Shown here: positions 27,281 through 35,866 of the stretch, in pieces
Layout: every line of letters starts with the position of its first letter
How positions within the stretch are numbered: position 1 is the stretch's first letter
Origin: Desulfobacteraceae bacterium
GTDB taxonomy: Bacteria; Desulfobacterota; Desulfobacteria; Desulfobacterales; Desulfobacteraceae
DNA: 64,000 bases
NCBI GenBank assembly: GCA_016744295.1
Contig: JADGEQ010000017.1
Span: 62,001 to 126,000, forward strand
Reading direction: 5' to 3'
The notes under the pieces: model-generated
What the model saw: only the letters and a program-made list of their open reading frames with translations
The model's database searches: none
Told to the model about the DNA's origin: nothing
Position numbers and translations under genes: made by a program

Positions 27281-28062
27281 GTGATAACACCTCTGGAGAA
27301 AACTTGAATACGTCAAAAGAACATATCATAACAGCCAAAAGTATTTCACATACATATAAAGGATCAGACAGGCCCGTATTAAGCAATGTCAGCTTTAATG
27401 TTGAAAAAGGTGAATTATTTGGATTGATTGGCCCCAATGGTGCCGGAAAAACAAGTCTTATTTCAATTCTGGCAACCCTTTTAACACCACGGGCAGGTGA
27501 TATTCAAATATGCGGAATTAATCTTGCGGACCATCCGGGCGAAATAAGAAAAAGAATCGGCCTCATTCCCCAGGAGATAGCCCTTTACGCCAATCTGACA
27601 GGCAAAGAAAATCTTTATTATTATGGTACTCTTTACGGAATAGAAAAAAAACAGCTCAAACAAGAAATCGAAAAATATCTTGAAATATTCGGCCTCCGGG
27701 AAAAAGCAAATTCCCGAGTAGCGACATATTCAGGGGGGATCAAGAGAAGAATTAATATTCTTGCAGGTATTCTCCATAAACCATCCTTACTCTTGCTTGA
27801 TGAACCAACAGTGGGAATTGATGCCCAATCAAGAAATCTGATCATGGAAAACCTGATGATGCTTAAAAACCAGGGAATCTCAATGATATATACAACACAT
27901 TACATGGAGGAGATACAAAAACTCTGCTCAAAAATAGCCATCATTGATAACGGGCGAATAATAAAAACAGGGAATCCAAACGAACTTATAGATGAAAGCA
28001 ATGATTGTTCCGACCTTTCAGAGCTCTTTTTGAGTTTGACAGGAAAAAATCTCAGGGATTAA
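27277..28062 (+). CDS. ABC-2 type exporter ATPase
   Basis: A 261-residue ATPase of the DRR/CcmA-like export group. Walker A is GPNGAGKTS, the Q-loop is GLIPQEIALY, the signature is variant (YSGGIKRRINILAGI), Walker B is LLLLDEPTVGID and the switch His is in TTHYMEE. The start overlaps the BtrH-like gene (ATGA). Members pair with a separate membrane subunit, encoded immediately downstream, and export lipids, polyketides or antibiotics. Confidence 0.92.
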   Translation: MSDNTSGENLNTSKEHIITAKSISHTYKGSDRPVLSNVSFNVEKGELFGLIGPNGAGKTSLISILATLLTPRAGDIQICGINLADHPGEIRKRIGLIPQEIALYANLTGKENLYYYGTLYGIEKKQLKQEIEKYLEIFGLREKANSRVATYSGGIKRRINILAGILHKPSLLLLDEPTVGIDAQSRNLIMENLMMLKNQGISMIYTTHYMEEIQKLCSKIAIIDNGRIIKTGNPNELIDESNDCSDLSELFLSLTGKNLRD

Positions 28063-28064
28063 AC

Positions 28065-29381
28065 ATGGGAAAACTGATTGCTTCAATTCAAAAAGAACTG
28101 CTACTTTTATTCAGGGATAAAACAGGACTGTTACTCCTTTTCATCATGCCGGCATTCTTGGTTCTTGTGATAACACTGATACAGGAGAATGTTCTTAAAA
28201 CTGATATCAAGGTTCTGTTCATGGATAATGACAACAATGAAATCGGGCAAAGCATAGAAACCCTTTTTAAAACGTCTCAAGAGGTTGAGCTGATAAAAAA
28301 CACGAATAAAGCCATTATCACGGAAGCCGATGCAAACAAGGCCGTGGCAGAGGGTTCCTATCAATTCTGCATCATAATACCCAAGGGTATCACAGCGGCT
28401 GTCAAAAAAAAGAGTCTGGAAAATGTAAACAACATACTATTTGAAACAGATACGAAAACGCCAATATTAATGCCACAAATATCACTCTATTTTGATCCTA
28501 CCATCCAGGGGAGTTTCAGGGTTGCAATCAGCAATACCTTAAACAGCGCCGTCAAAAGGATTGAACAGCAATTAAAATTAAACTACATTTTTGAGCTCTT
28601 ACCTAAAAAAATAAACATGGCATTTCCCCAAGAACTAAAACAATTTTTCCCGGAAGACACCGTCTTATTATCCCTTGACAGACTTGAACAAGACACCGGG
28701 GAAATAATAGGAATAAAAGAGATCTTTGCAACAAAAATGGGGTTTAAAAAGCAGCCCACCTCTGTCCAGCAAAATATTCCGGCATGGACATTGTTTGGAA
28801 TATTCTTCATTGTTGTGCCCATTGCAGGTTCTCTTATCAGTGAAAGGGAATCCGGCACAATGCTAAGGTTAAAATCGATGCCGGTATCATATTTAATTAT
28901 CATGACCGGGAAAATAGCAGCATATACCCTGATCTGTTTTGGACAATTTGGATTTATCCTTTTTATTGGCAAATTCATACTGCCGCTTTTTGGTTCCCCC
29001 GCCTTTGAAGCCGGGCCCCAGCATGGTGCTTTTTTTCTCATCCTTTTGAGTTCAATCTCTGCTGCAACTGGGTATGGTATTTTACTTGGAACCCTCATGA
29101 AAACATATGAGCAGGCATCAATGTTCGGACCTGTATCTGTTGTTATTGCAGCTGTCATGGGCGGAATAATGGTGCCGGTTTATACAATGCCAGAATTTAT
29201 TCAGCCATTGAGCATGTTCTCTCCTTTGGCCTGGGGTCAAAACGCTTTTTATGACATCCTTCTCAGGGGAGGAGGAATCACATCTGTCCTGCCGGAAATA
29301 TGTTACCTTTTTACCTTTTTCCTTATTAACCTGGGGGCAGCGTATCTGTTTATTTTTTATAAAAATCAGAGTTCCCAATAA
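28065..29381 (+). CDS. ABC-2 type exporter permease
   Basis: A 438-residue membrane subunit. I start it at the ATG 2 bases after the ATPase stop; an upstream frame start at 28005 would overlap the ATPase by 57 bases. TM1 is near residues 18-40, then a large extracytoplasmic domain (about 45-250) and five C-terminal TM helices (about 255-435), the architecture of YhhJ/YbhR-like ABC2_membrane_3 proteins. The conserved segment SLISERESGTMLRLKSMPVS lies between TM2 and TM3. It is expected to export the product of this cluster or to contribute resistance. Confidence 0.9.
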   Translation: MGKLIASIQKELLLLFRDKTGLLLLFIMPAFLVLVITLIQENVLKTDIKVLFMDNDNNEIGQSIETLFKTSQEVELIKNTNKAIITEADANKAVAEGSYQFCIIIPKGITAAVKKKSLENVNNILFETDTKTPILMPQISLYFDPTIQGSFRVAISNTLNSAVKRIEQQLKLNYIFELLPKKINMAFPQELKQFFPEDTVLLSLDRLEQDTGEIIGIKEIFATKMGFKKQPTSVQQNIPAWTLFGIFFIVVPIAGSLISERESGTMLRLKSMPVSYLIIMTGKIAAYTLICFGQFGFILFIGKFILPLFGSPAFEAGPQHGAFFLILLSSISAATGYGILLGTLMKTYEQASMFGPVSVVIAAVMGGIMVPVYTMPEFIQPLSMFSPLAWGQNAFYDILLRGGGITSVLPEICYLFTFFLINLGAAYLFIFYKNQSSQ

Positions 29382-29425
29382 TAATTTATGGGCATAACTA
29401 TTAACGACCAAAAATAGAGATATAA

Positions 29426-29701
29426 ATGACACTTAAAAATGCCAGCGAGACAGAGCGAAAGCTCCTTGAATCAATTATTGAAATTTGTGAAATTACAGAC
29501 CCGATTCCCCCAGAGATGACCCTAGATTCACCCCTCATCGGCCCGGATTCTCCATTGGGGCTCGATTCCCTTGATGCAGTGGAAATTATTACAATGATAC
29601 AATCAGATTATGGGGCCAGGATAACGTCAAAAGAAACAAGTATTGAAGTTCTCAATTCATTAAAGTCCATTGCCGAGTATATTAAGACACACCAACATTA
29701 G
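29426..29701 (+). CDS. Dedicated acyl carrier protein
   Basis: A 91-residue acyl carrier protein. The phosphopantetheine site is Ser48 in GLDSLDAVEI. It is acidic and helical, as usual, and a little longer than AcpP (about 78). It carries acyl intermediates as thioesters, and needs a phosphopantetheinyl transferase that is not in the window. Its position between the exporter and the ketosynthase-like gene ties it to this cluster rather than to primary fatty-acid synthesis. Confidence 0.92.
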   Translation: MTLKNASETERKLLESIIEICEITDPIPPEMTLDSPLIGPDSPLGLDSLDAVEIITMIQSDYGARITSKETSIEVLNSLKSIAEYIKTHQH

Positions 29702-29804
29702 AATCAACAATTTAAGCAGGGTTCTTCACAGCCTCCCGATTTAGCGAGGCCGCAGAAAGGAGAATCATGGTAAGCAAACCAGTGGAATATGGAGTTTTTA
29801 TTCT

Positions 29805-30824
29805 GTGGATATAAAAATAAACGGCATTGGAGTAGTCGCTCCCTTTGGCAATGGTCTGGCTAATTTTAAAAATGCCAATAACAATGTCAATAAAAAGAGA
29901 TCGGATCTGGGGATAATCCCAAGTATTCCCATTGATGATTCCCTGGGGTTTCCATATTTTAAAGCAAGTACCAGTGAAATTAATGATTATTTTTCTTCCA
30001 AACAAATTCGAAGGATTGATCATTTTTCAAAAATGGCGCTTCTTGCAGCATCCCTTGCAATTGAAGATGCAGGGTTTCAATTAAGTGAGATTAAAGAAAA
30101 AAAAACAGGTGTGATTCTGGCAACCGGCCATGGCGCAATGAACAGCACCTATGCATTTAAGGATTCCATAAACAAGAGGGGAGATTCCTTTGCTTCCCCT
30201 ATTTTTTTTTCAAAATCCATTCACAATGCATCCATGGCCAACCTTACCATACAGCTTGGAATAAAGGGTCCCAATCTAACAATCAGTCAACATTCATTTT
30301 CCTTTCAGTCAGCAATGCTGACCGCTTGTACATGGATCAATGAAGGAATCTGTGACCAGGTTCTCATGGGAGGGGTTGATGAATTTTGCGAAACACTTGG
30401 CTATTGTATTGAAAGATTCAAAAAAGAGCCCAGGGCAAAAAGATCCTTGAAGAAGGCTTACAACACAAAAGCCATTCCCGGTGAAGGTTCCAGCTTTTTT
30501 CTCTTATCCTCCTCCTGCCCTGAAAATAAAAATAATCATGGCAGTATTTCTGAAATTAAAACGGGGAATATCCGGCACGAACCTATTGTTTTTGAAAAAG
30601 AAACCTGCCTGTTACTGGATTCATCTTCCGACAAAACAATGGCATGGACAATGGAAAACGCCCCCAATAATAGCCTTCATCTAACCAGACCCCATGGAGA
30701 CTTTTTCACAAACCCGGGTTTTGATTTAATAACCGCTTTGCTGGAATTAAAAAATTATTCGTCAATAACCCTTTTCAATATTGATGATGATGATCAGTTT
30801 TTTCTGATCAGGATAGCCAGGTAA
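29805..30824 (+). CDS. Ketosynthase-like protein lacking the catalytic Cys (chain-length-factor-like)
   Basis: A 339-residue protein with GTG start and GGAG upstream. The N-terminal thiolase fold begins INGIGVVAPFG. The fold continues with GPNLTISQHSFSF, where catalytic FabF enzymes have GPN...TACASG; the nucleophile Cys is replaced by Ser164. The C-terminal part is short, with neither HGTGT nor GHTLGAAG motifs. It resembles the ketosynthase-like subunits (Ketoacyl-synt_2 family) found beside active ketosynthases in aryl-polyene-type clusters, and chain-length factors of type II polyketide synthases. It probably pairs with the FabF-like enzyme at 33466. I infer no independent condensing activity. 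Confidence 0.75.
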   Translation: MDIKINGIGVVAPFGNGLANFKNANNNVNKKRSDLGIIPSIPIDDSLGFPYFKASTSEINDYFSSKQIRRIDHFSKMALLAASLAIEDAGFQLSEIKEKKTGVILATGHGAMNSTYAFKDSINKRGDSFASPIFFSKSIHNASMANLTIQLGIKGPNLTISQHSFSFQSAMLTACTWINEGICDQVLMGGVDEFCETLGYCIERFKKEPRAKRSLKKAYNTKAIPGEGSSFFLLSSSCPENKNNHGSISEIKTGNIRHEPIVFEKETCLLLDSSSDKTMAWTMENAPNNSLHLTRPHGDFFTNPGFDLITALLELKNYSSITLFNIDDDDQFFLIRIAR

Positions 30825-30970
30825 CCAATCTGAAACATAGGGAAAAAAGCGCTTTATCTCAATTTGCCCTGGCAATTTGATTGACAGTTGGTATTATTTT
30901 CATATAAAGTATCGGATTTATGGAAAGGGTGTCTTTGTCAAAGTTTTTAGCATAACAGAAACAGGTAAAA

Positions 30971-32281
30971 ATGCAGATTTTATTAATTAATCCACCCAAT
31001 AGTGGAAGAAGTATACCGGAAGAAGAGTTTGGCATAGACTCGATCAAGATGATTTTCAGGGGAGAGCCCCTGGCGCTTGAAGTTTTGGCAGGAAATCTTG
31101 AAAACCATGATGTGGCCCTGGCAGATCTCAAGGCAGACCCTGATTCACTTGCCCAATATCTCGAATCACAAAAACCGGATATGATCGGAATCACAGGGGT
31201 AACATGCGAGGCCAATGCAATATTAGATATTGCAAAAGGCATCAAAAAGCGATTTTCAGGGGAAAAAAAGCTTCCCATAATCGTCGTGGGGGGCCACCAC
31301 GCATCCTGTGATCCTGAATATTTCAATACGCGTTTTATTGATTACATTATTCTGGGGATTGGGAAAAAAAGTTTCAGGCAACTGGTTGACGGTATTGAAA
31401 AAAACAAACCAACTCATCTTATACCTGGAGTGGCAAAAACAAATAGTCCTAGTCCCTTAAGTTTTATACCCCGAACATATACCAACGATGACATCGTTGA
31501 CACAAAACCGCCCCGTTATGACCTTGTTAAAGCCCACAGAGACAAATATGTAATGAGCGGGGTGGGCGGGAAAATCGGTTTTGTATCAACGGCCTTTGGC
31601 TGTACCCACAGATGCTTTTTCTGCAGCATCCCCAATATTTCCGGCGGGAAATATATTTCCCATAGCATTGACGCCGGGATCAGGGATATGAAATTGCTCG
31701 ATGGGATAGAGTTGATACGTTTTGTTGATGCAAATACCTTTGGCGACATTGCCCTTGCAGAAAAGTTTGCTGTAAGGCTCATTGAATCCGGCTTGAATAA
31801 AAAAATTGTTGCCGATGTCAGAGCCGATACCATTGTCAAAAATCCACACCTCATTGAACTCTGGAAACAAGCAGGACTGGTATCTGTTGTCATTGGATTT
31901 GAAGAGATAGATGATGGTCGATTGCAAAAATTCAATAAAAAAAGTTCCAACACATGCAACATCACCGCCATGAAAATTCTCAAGGAAATAGGAATTAAGG
32001 TTATTGGCGATTTTATCATTTCACCGGATTACACAATTGAAAATTTTGAAAATTTAACCCAATTTATCGCAAGTCACACCATTGATTTACCCGTTCCGTC
32101 CATATTGACTCCCATCCCCGGAACACCCCTCTATCAGCAGTTAAAAGATCAGATTAAAATTCACAATCTTGATTATTACACCTTTTCAAATGCTGTTATT
32201 CCTACAAAACTTGATACAAAAACCTTTTATACATACTATTCCGATCTTATGAAAATGCTGCATCAACACATAAAAAATTAG
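30971..32281 (+). CDS. Cobalamin-binding-type radical SAM enzyme
   Basis: A 436-residue enzyme. The N-terminal Rossmann-like B12-binding domain (about 1-150) includes GITGVTCEANAI and VVGGHHASCDPEYF. The radical SAM core has CTHRCFFC with cluster cysteines 211, 215 and 218. The C-terminal part (PIPGTPLYQQL) is typical of the B12-binding radical SAM group. Members perform methyl transfers, ring changes or other radical steps, e.g. in bacteriochlorophyll, fosfomycin and polyketide tailoring. No AdoMet-methyltransferase partner is visible. Its place in the cluster suggests it modifies an acyl-ACP intermediate or the released product. Confidence 0.88.
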   Translation: MQILLINPPNSGRSIPEEEFGIDSIKMIFRGEPLALEVLAGNLENHDVALADLKADPDSLAQYLESQKPDMIGITGVTCEANAILDIAKGIKKRFSGEKKLPIIVVGGHHASCDPEYFNTRFIDYIILGIGKKSFRQLVDGIEKNKPTHLIPGVAKTNSPSPLSFIPRTYTNDDIVDTKPPRYDLVKAHRDKYVMSGVGGKIGFVSTAFGCTHRCFFCSIPNISGGKYISHSIDAGIRDMKLLDGIELIRFVDANTFGDIALAEKFAVRLIESGLNKKIVADVRADTIVKNPHLIELWKQAGLVSVVIGFEEIDDGRLQKFNKKSSNTCNITAMKILKEIGIKVIGDFIISPDYTIENFENLTQFIASHTIDLPVPSILTPIPGTPLYQQLKDQIKIHNLDYYTFSNAVIPTKLDTKTFYTYYSDLMKMLHQHIKN

Positions 32282-32294
32282 AAAGGCGGACACC

Positions 32295-33440
32295 ATGAAT
32301 GTTTATATTAACGATTGTTCATCATTTCTCCCAAACAACCCGGTCACAAATGATGAAATAGAAAATGTTTTGGGGAAAATTAATGATATTCCCTCCATAT
32401 CAAAGCAACGAATGCTGGAAAATAATAAAATTCTTAAAAGATATTATGCCATAGACCCCGATACCCATGAATTTACCCACACAAATGCCCAATTAACAGC
32501 CGAAGCTGTTAAAAATCTAAAACCCTACGAGGGCTTTACAACAGATGACATCCAATGTATTTGCTGCGGCAGTACCAGCCCTGACCTGCTCATGCCAGGC
32601 CATGCCCTCATGGTTGCAGGGGAATTACAATTGCCGCCCTGTGATGCGGTATCAACCGCTGGAATCTGTATCGCAGGAATGACAGCCCTTAAATATGCCT
32701 GTATGAATGTTGAGACAAAATCCGTGGATAACGCAGTTGCAACAGGCTCCGAGCTTGCATCATCCTACATGCGCGCTGATTATTTCAATCTGGAAGTTGA
32801 TCCCGGGGCAGACATTAAAAGCCAGCCAATCCTGGCCTTTAATGCCGATTTTTTAAGGTGGATGCTTTCCGACGGAGCCGGTGCTGCATTTATCTCAAGA
32901 ACGAAAAATGAAAACAGCATCTCACTTAAAGTTGAATGGATAGACAATTATACCTTCGCAGGCGAACTGGATACATGTATGTATGCCGGCGGGATCAAAA
33001 GAGAGGACGGCTCTGTCATGGGCTGGAGAGAAAAATCAAATTCCGTTGATGCTGCCAAGGAAAATTTCCTTGCCGTAAAACAGGATACTGCACTTTTGGG
33101 TCGTGAAATTGTAAAAACCGCCATGGACAGAACCCTTAAAATGGTTGTGGATAAACATAAATTAAAGGCAGCTGATATCGACTGGTTTTTGCCCCACTAT
33201 TCTTCCAACTATTTTAAGGATAAATTTTATGAGGGCATGAAAAGAATTGATTTTGAAATTCCCTATGAAAGATGGTTTACCAACCTTCCCACCACAGGCA
33301 ATATTGGAAGTGCCTCGATTTATGTGATTTTAGAGGGAATATTCAAATCAGGCCGGTTAAAAAAAGGAGAAAAAATTCTTTGTTTTATTCCTGAAAGCGG
33401 AAGATTTTCCCATTGTTTTATGATGCTCACTGTTTGCTAA
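32295..33440 (+). CDS. KAS III-like condensing enzyme
   Basis: A 381-residue thiolase-fold protein. The catalytic triad appears intact by motif: Cys125 (TAGICIAGM), His301 (WFLPHYSSN) and Asn336 (TGNIGSAS). These match the FabH triad. KAS III enzymes start chains from an acyl-CoA and malonyl-ACP, and longer relatives join or release acyl chains. At 381 residues it is longer than FabH (about 320). The insert region is around residues 170-240 (Asp/Glu-rich). A good GGCGGA ribosome site lies before the start. It lies 14 bases after the radical SAM gene, so the two are cotranscribed. Confidence 0.88.
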   Translation: MNVYINDCSSFLPNNPVTNDEIENVLGKINDIPSISKQRMLENNKILKRYYAIDPDTHEFTHTNAQLTAEAVKNLKPYEGFTTDDIQCICCGSTSPDLLMPGHALMVAGELQLPPCDAVSTAGICIAGMTALKYACMNVETKSVDNAVATGSELASSYMRADYFNLEVDPGADIKSQPILAFNADFLRWMLSDGAGAAFISRTKNENSISLKVEWIDNYTFAGELDTCMYAGGIKREDGSVMGWREKSNSVDAAKENFLAVKQDTALLGREIVKTAMDRTLKMVVDKHKLKAADIDWFLPHYSSNYFKDKFYEGMKRIDFEIPYERWFTNLPTTGNIGSASIYVILEGIFKSGRLKKGEKILCFIPESGRFSHCFMMLTVC

Positions 33441-33465
33441 AAAATAAGGTTGCAGGAGAGGTCGA

Positions 33466-34647
33466 ATGAAGCGTGGCAATGGGGTCAGTGTAACCGGAAT
33501 AGGATGTATCTCTGCCCTGGGCCGAAACCTTGAAGAATGCATGCAGAACATGTTTTCCGCCAGGCAAAATGCCGGGACTCCTGTCAGGTTTTCAACCACC
33601 CACCAGATTAAATATCCTGTTTTTGAAATCACAGACAGATTTAAAAAACCAGAATCAGACAAAAACAAAAATTTAGCCCTAACCGCCCAGATGGGAATTG
33701 CCGCTACCTACCAGGCCCTTTCAAATGCAGGCTGCACACCAGATTATTTAAGGGGAAAAAGGGTTGGGGTCTGCATGGGCACGACGGTCGGCTCTTCTTT
33801 GAACAATGAGGCATTTTACAAACAATACCGGGATGGAAAACACCCGGAGATGGACCCGATAAAAAAATTTTTAAACAGCAATCCTTCGGCATCCATTGCT
33901 AGGGAATTTGACTTGAACGGTCCTGTTCAAACCATTGTTAATGCCTGTGCCTCGGGCACAGACGCCATTGGGATAGGTGCATTATGGATAAAAGCAGGAT
34001 TGTGTGACATTGTCATTGCCGGGGGCACAGATGAACTGAACAGGGTAACATACAATGGATTTATATCATTAATGATAACGGATCATGCGCCATGCAGACC
34101 CTTTGATGCTGGAAGAAATGGTCTTAATCTTGGTGAAGGTGCAGCTGTGCTGATACTTGAATCAAACAACAAAAAAGACAATAAAGGTTATGTTTCAGGA
34201 TATGGAACAGCCTGTGATGCCCATCATCTGACATCTCCAAAACCAGATGGAAACGGATTAAAAAAAGCAATGGAAGAGGCATTTAAAGCAGCCTCGGTTT
34301 CCCCCGGTGAAATCGGTTTTATTAATGCCCACGGAACCGGAACAAAGGATAATGACAATGTGGAAAGCCTGGTAATAGGGGCGTTAATGCCAGGCACGCC
34401 ATTTTTTTCCACCAAGGGTTATACCGGCCACACACTTGGCGCAGCAGGTGCAATAGAAGCCGCGTTTACCCTTGCCAGCCTCAAGGAAAAAAGAATTCCC
34501 AAAAGTCTGGGATTCACAACCGGGGATGCGCATTCGGTTAGTTTTCCCACCAAAGAGAAAAAAGAGCTGTCCTGCACAAACGCCATGTCCCAATCCCTGG
34601 CATTTGGTGGTATCAACTCGGTTTTAATATTTTCCAAGGGAAGATAA
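33466..34647 (+). CDS. FabF-like beta-ketoacyl-ACP synthase
   Basis: A 393-residue condensing enzyme with full catalytic residues: Cys161 (NACASGTDA), His289 (NAHGTGT) and His322 (YTGHTLGAAG). An ATG with a GGAGAGG ribosome site starts the gene. It elongates acyl-ACP with malonyl-ACP. No reductase or dehydratase genes are nearby, so the chain would either remain oxidised or borrow FabG/FabZ enzymes of fatty-acid synthesis. It is the last gene of the cluster and the likely active partner of the Cys-lacking subunit at 29805. Confidence 0.92.
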   Translation: MKRGNGVSVTGIGCISALGRNLEECMQNMFSARQNAGTPVRFSTTHQIKYPVFEITDRFKKPESDKNKNLALTAQMGIAATYQALSNAGCTPDYLRGKRVGVCMGTTVGSSLNNEAFYKQYRDGKHPEMDPIKKFLNSNPSASIAREFDLNGPVQTIVNACASGTDAIGIGALWIKAGLCDIVIAGGTDELNRVTYNGFISLMITDHAPCRPFDAGRNGLNLGEGAAVLILESNNKKDNKGYVSGYGTACDAHHLTSPKPDGNGLKKAMEEAFKAASVSPGEIGFINAHGTGTKDNDNVESLVIGALMPGTPFFSTKGYTGHTLGAAGAIEAAFTLASLKEKRIPKSLGFTTGDAHSVSFPTKEKKELSCTNAMSQSLAFGGINSVLIFSKGR

Positions 34648-34989
34648 CACAGGGTCTCAATAGAAGGGTATTGGTTGTTGAACCCGGCAAAGGGAAAGAA
34701 CACTTGCACCATGGCTTTTGACAGTGGTTTGAACAACCCGGTGGCACAAAAAATTAATAAATTTGTCCGCCAGGTGGGACAAAACAATTTGGTGATGTTT
34801 CTTTTGCACTATAAGCGTATTTGATGTAAGCTTAAAATATCAAGGCGATTCTTTTTGAAGCGATGGCATCGCCAAAAGAAATCACATCACCCTTCTTCGA
34901 ATCGCTGATTATTTAACAGATTATATAAATCTGTGCAGCCTCTGAGTCTCAACTAAACATGCCTGGGTGTATGAGAGGATTTCGTCTGA
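34648..34989. other. 342-base gap with two hairpins between biosynthetic cluster and cheR
   Basis: Contains no supported ORF. An imperfect hairpin spans 34847-34884 (core GCGATG-G-CATCGC) and a second, ACAGATT-ATATA-AATCTGT, spans 34916-34934, just upstream of cheR. Neither has a terminator-type T-run. They may reflect regulatory dyads or the end of the cluster transcript. Confidence 0.35.
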
Positions 34990-35841
34990 ATGGGAAATAA
35001 CAAGATGCTGGAAATAAATACGGAGCTCATGCCCATCCTCGATTACGTGATGGAAAAAAGGGGGCTTGATTTTTCCGGTTATTCTCCCGCTATGCTGGCA
35101 CGTCGTATGGGACATCGACTCAGTGCAGCAAATAGCAACGATTTCCAAGAGTATTTTTCTTTTATCAAAAAAAATACAAATGAAATCGACAAGCTCCTTG
35201 ATGTGATAACCATCAATGTAAGCCGTTTTTTCAGGGATACCTTAACCTTTGATTTTCTGGCTGACAAGATTTTGCCGGCCATTGTTCTGGAAAAAATTCA
35301 ATCCCAGGATCATTCCCTCAGGATCTGGTCTGCCGGCTGCTCCAGGGGTGAGGAACCTTATTCAGTGGCCATCCTGATCCGAGAGCTGCTCCGCAAGGAA
35401 GGGTTCACCATGAACCTGCACATTTTTGCCACAGATATTGATACCAGGGTATTAAAGGGGGCAAAAAAGGCTATTTATCCCATGGCAAGCGTTGAAAATA
35501 TCAAATACCGGCTTTTAAAAAAATATTTTATAACAACAGGCGAAGGATTCCAGCTTGTGCCGGAAATCAGCGATCAAGTGGTATTTTCCTTCTATGATAT
35601 GCTGGACAAAAAGCATTCGGTTCCCCCGGAAAGCATATTTGGCACCTTTGACCTGGTGCTTTGCCGCAATTTGCTGATCTATTTCAACCCAGAATATCAG
35701 GAAACCATTTTTGCAAAATTGTGCCGCGGGCTTGCCCCCAATGGCTATCTTGTTTTAGGGGAAACAGAAACACCAACCCTGAACGCCATGCCTTATTTCA
35801 AAAGGGTGGTAGATTTCAGTCCTATTTACACAAAACAATAG
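34990..35841 (+). CDS. cheR: CheR-type protein-glutamate methyltransferase
   Basis: A 283-residue enzyme with an N-terminal helical CheR_N domain (about 1-85) and a C-terminal AdoMet methyltransferase domain. The SAM site is in WSAGCSRGEEPYSVAIL and the later motif is DLVLCRNLLIYF. It methylates glutamates on chemoreceptor-like proteins. No cheB lies adjacent. It is followed by a hybrid kinase (25-base gap), and could act on that kinase's coiled-coil or on the chemoreceptor at 44047 (inference). An in-frame ATG at 35005 is an alternative start. Confidence 0.9.
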   Translation: MGNNKMLEINTELMPILDYVMEKRGLDFSGYSPAMLARRMGHRLSAANSNDFQEYFSFIKKNTNEIDKLLDVITINVSRFFRDTLTFDFLADKILPAIVLEKIQSQDHSLRIWSAGCSRGEEPYSVAILIRELLRKEGFTMNLHIFATDIDTRVLKGAKKAIYPMASVENIKYRLLKKYFITTGEGFQLVPEISDQVVFSFYDMLDKKHSVPPESIFGTFDLVLCRNLLIYFNPEYQETIFAKLCRGLAPNGYLVLGETETPTLNAMPYFKRVVDFSPIYTKQ

Positions 35842-35856
35842 GACAAAACAATAGGA
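35831..35856. repeat. 13-base perfect tandem duplication at the cheR-kinase junction
   Basis: CAAAACAATAGGA occurs twice back to back, followed by a partial third copy (CAAAA). The first copy contains the cheR stop codon. It is a slippage-type duplication that lengthens the spacer before the kinase ATG, which has no clear ribosome site. Confidence 0.75.
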
Positions 35857-35866
35857 CAAAAACGCC

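Noticed and set aside
30789-30815. TGATCAG/CTGATCA hairpin
   Set aside because: It lies inside the end of the ketosynthase-like coding region and has no T-run, so it is probably a codon-level coincidence.
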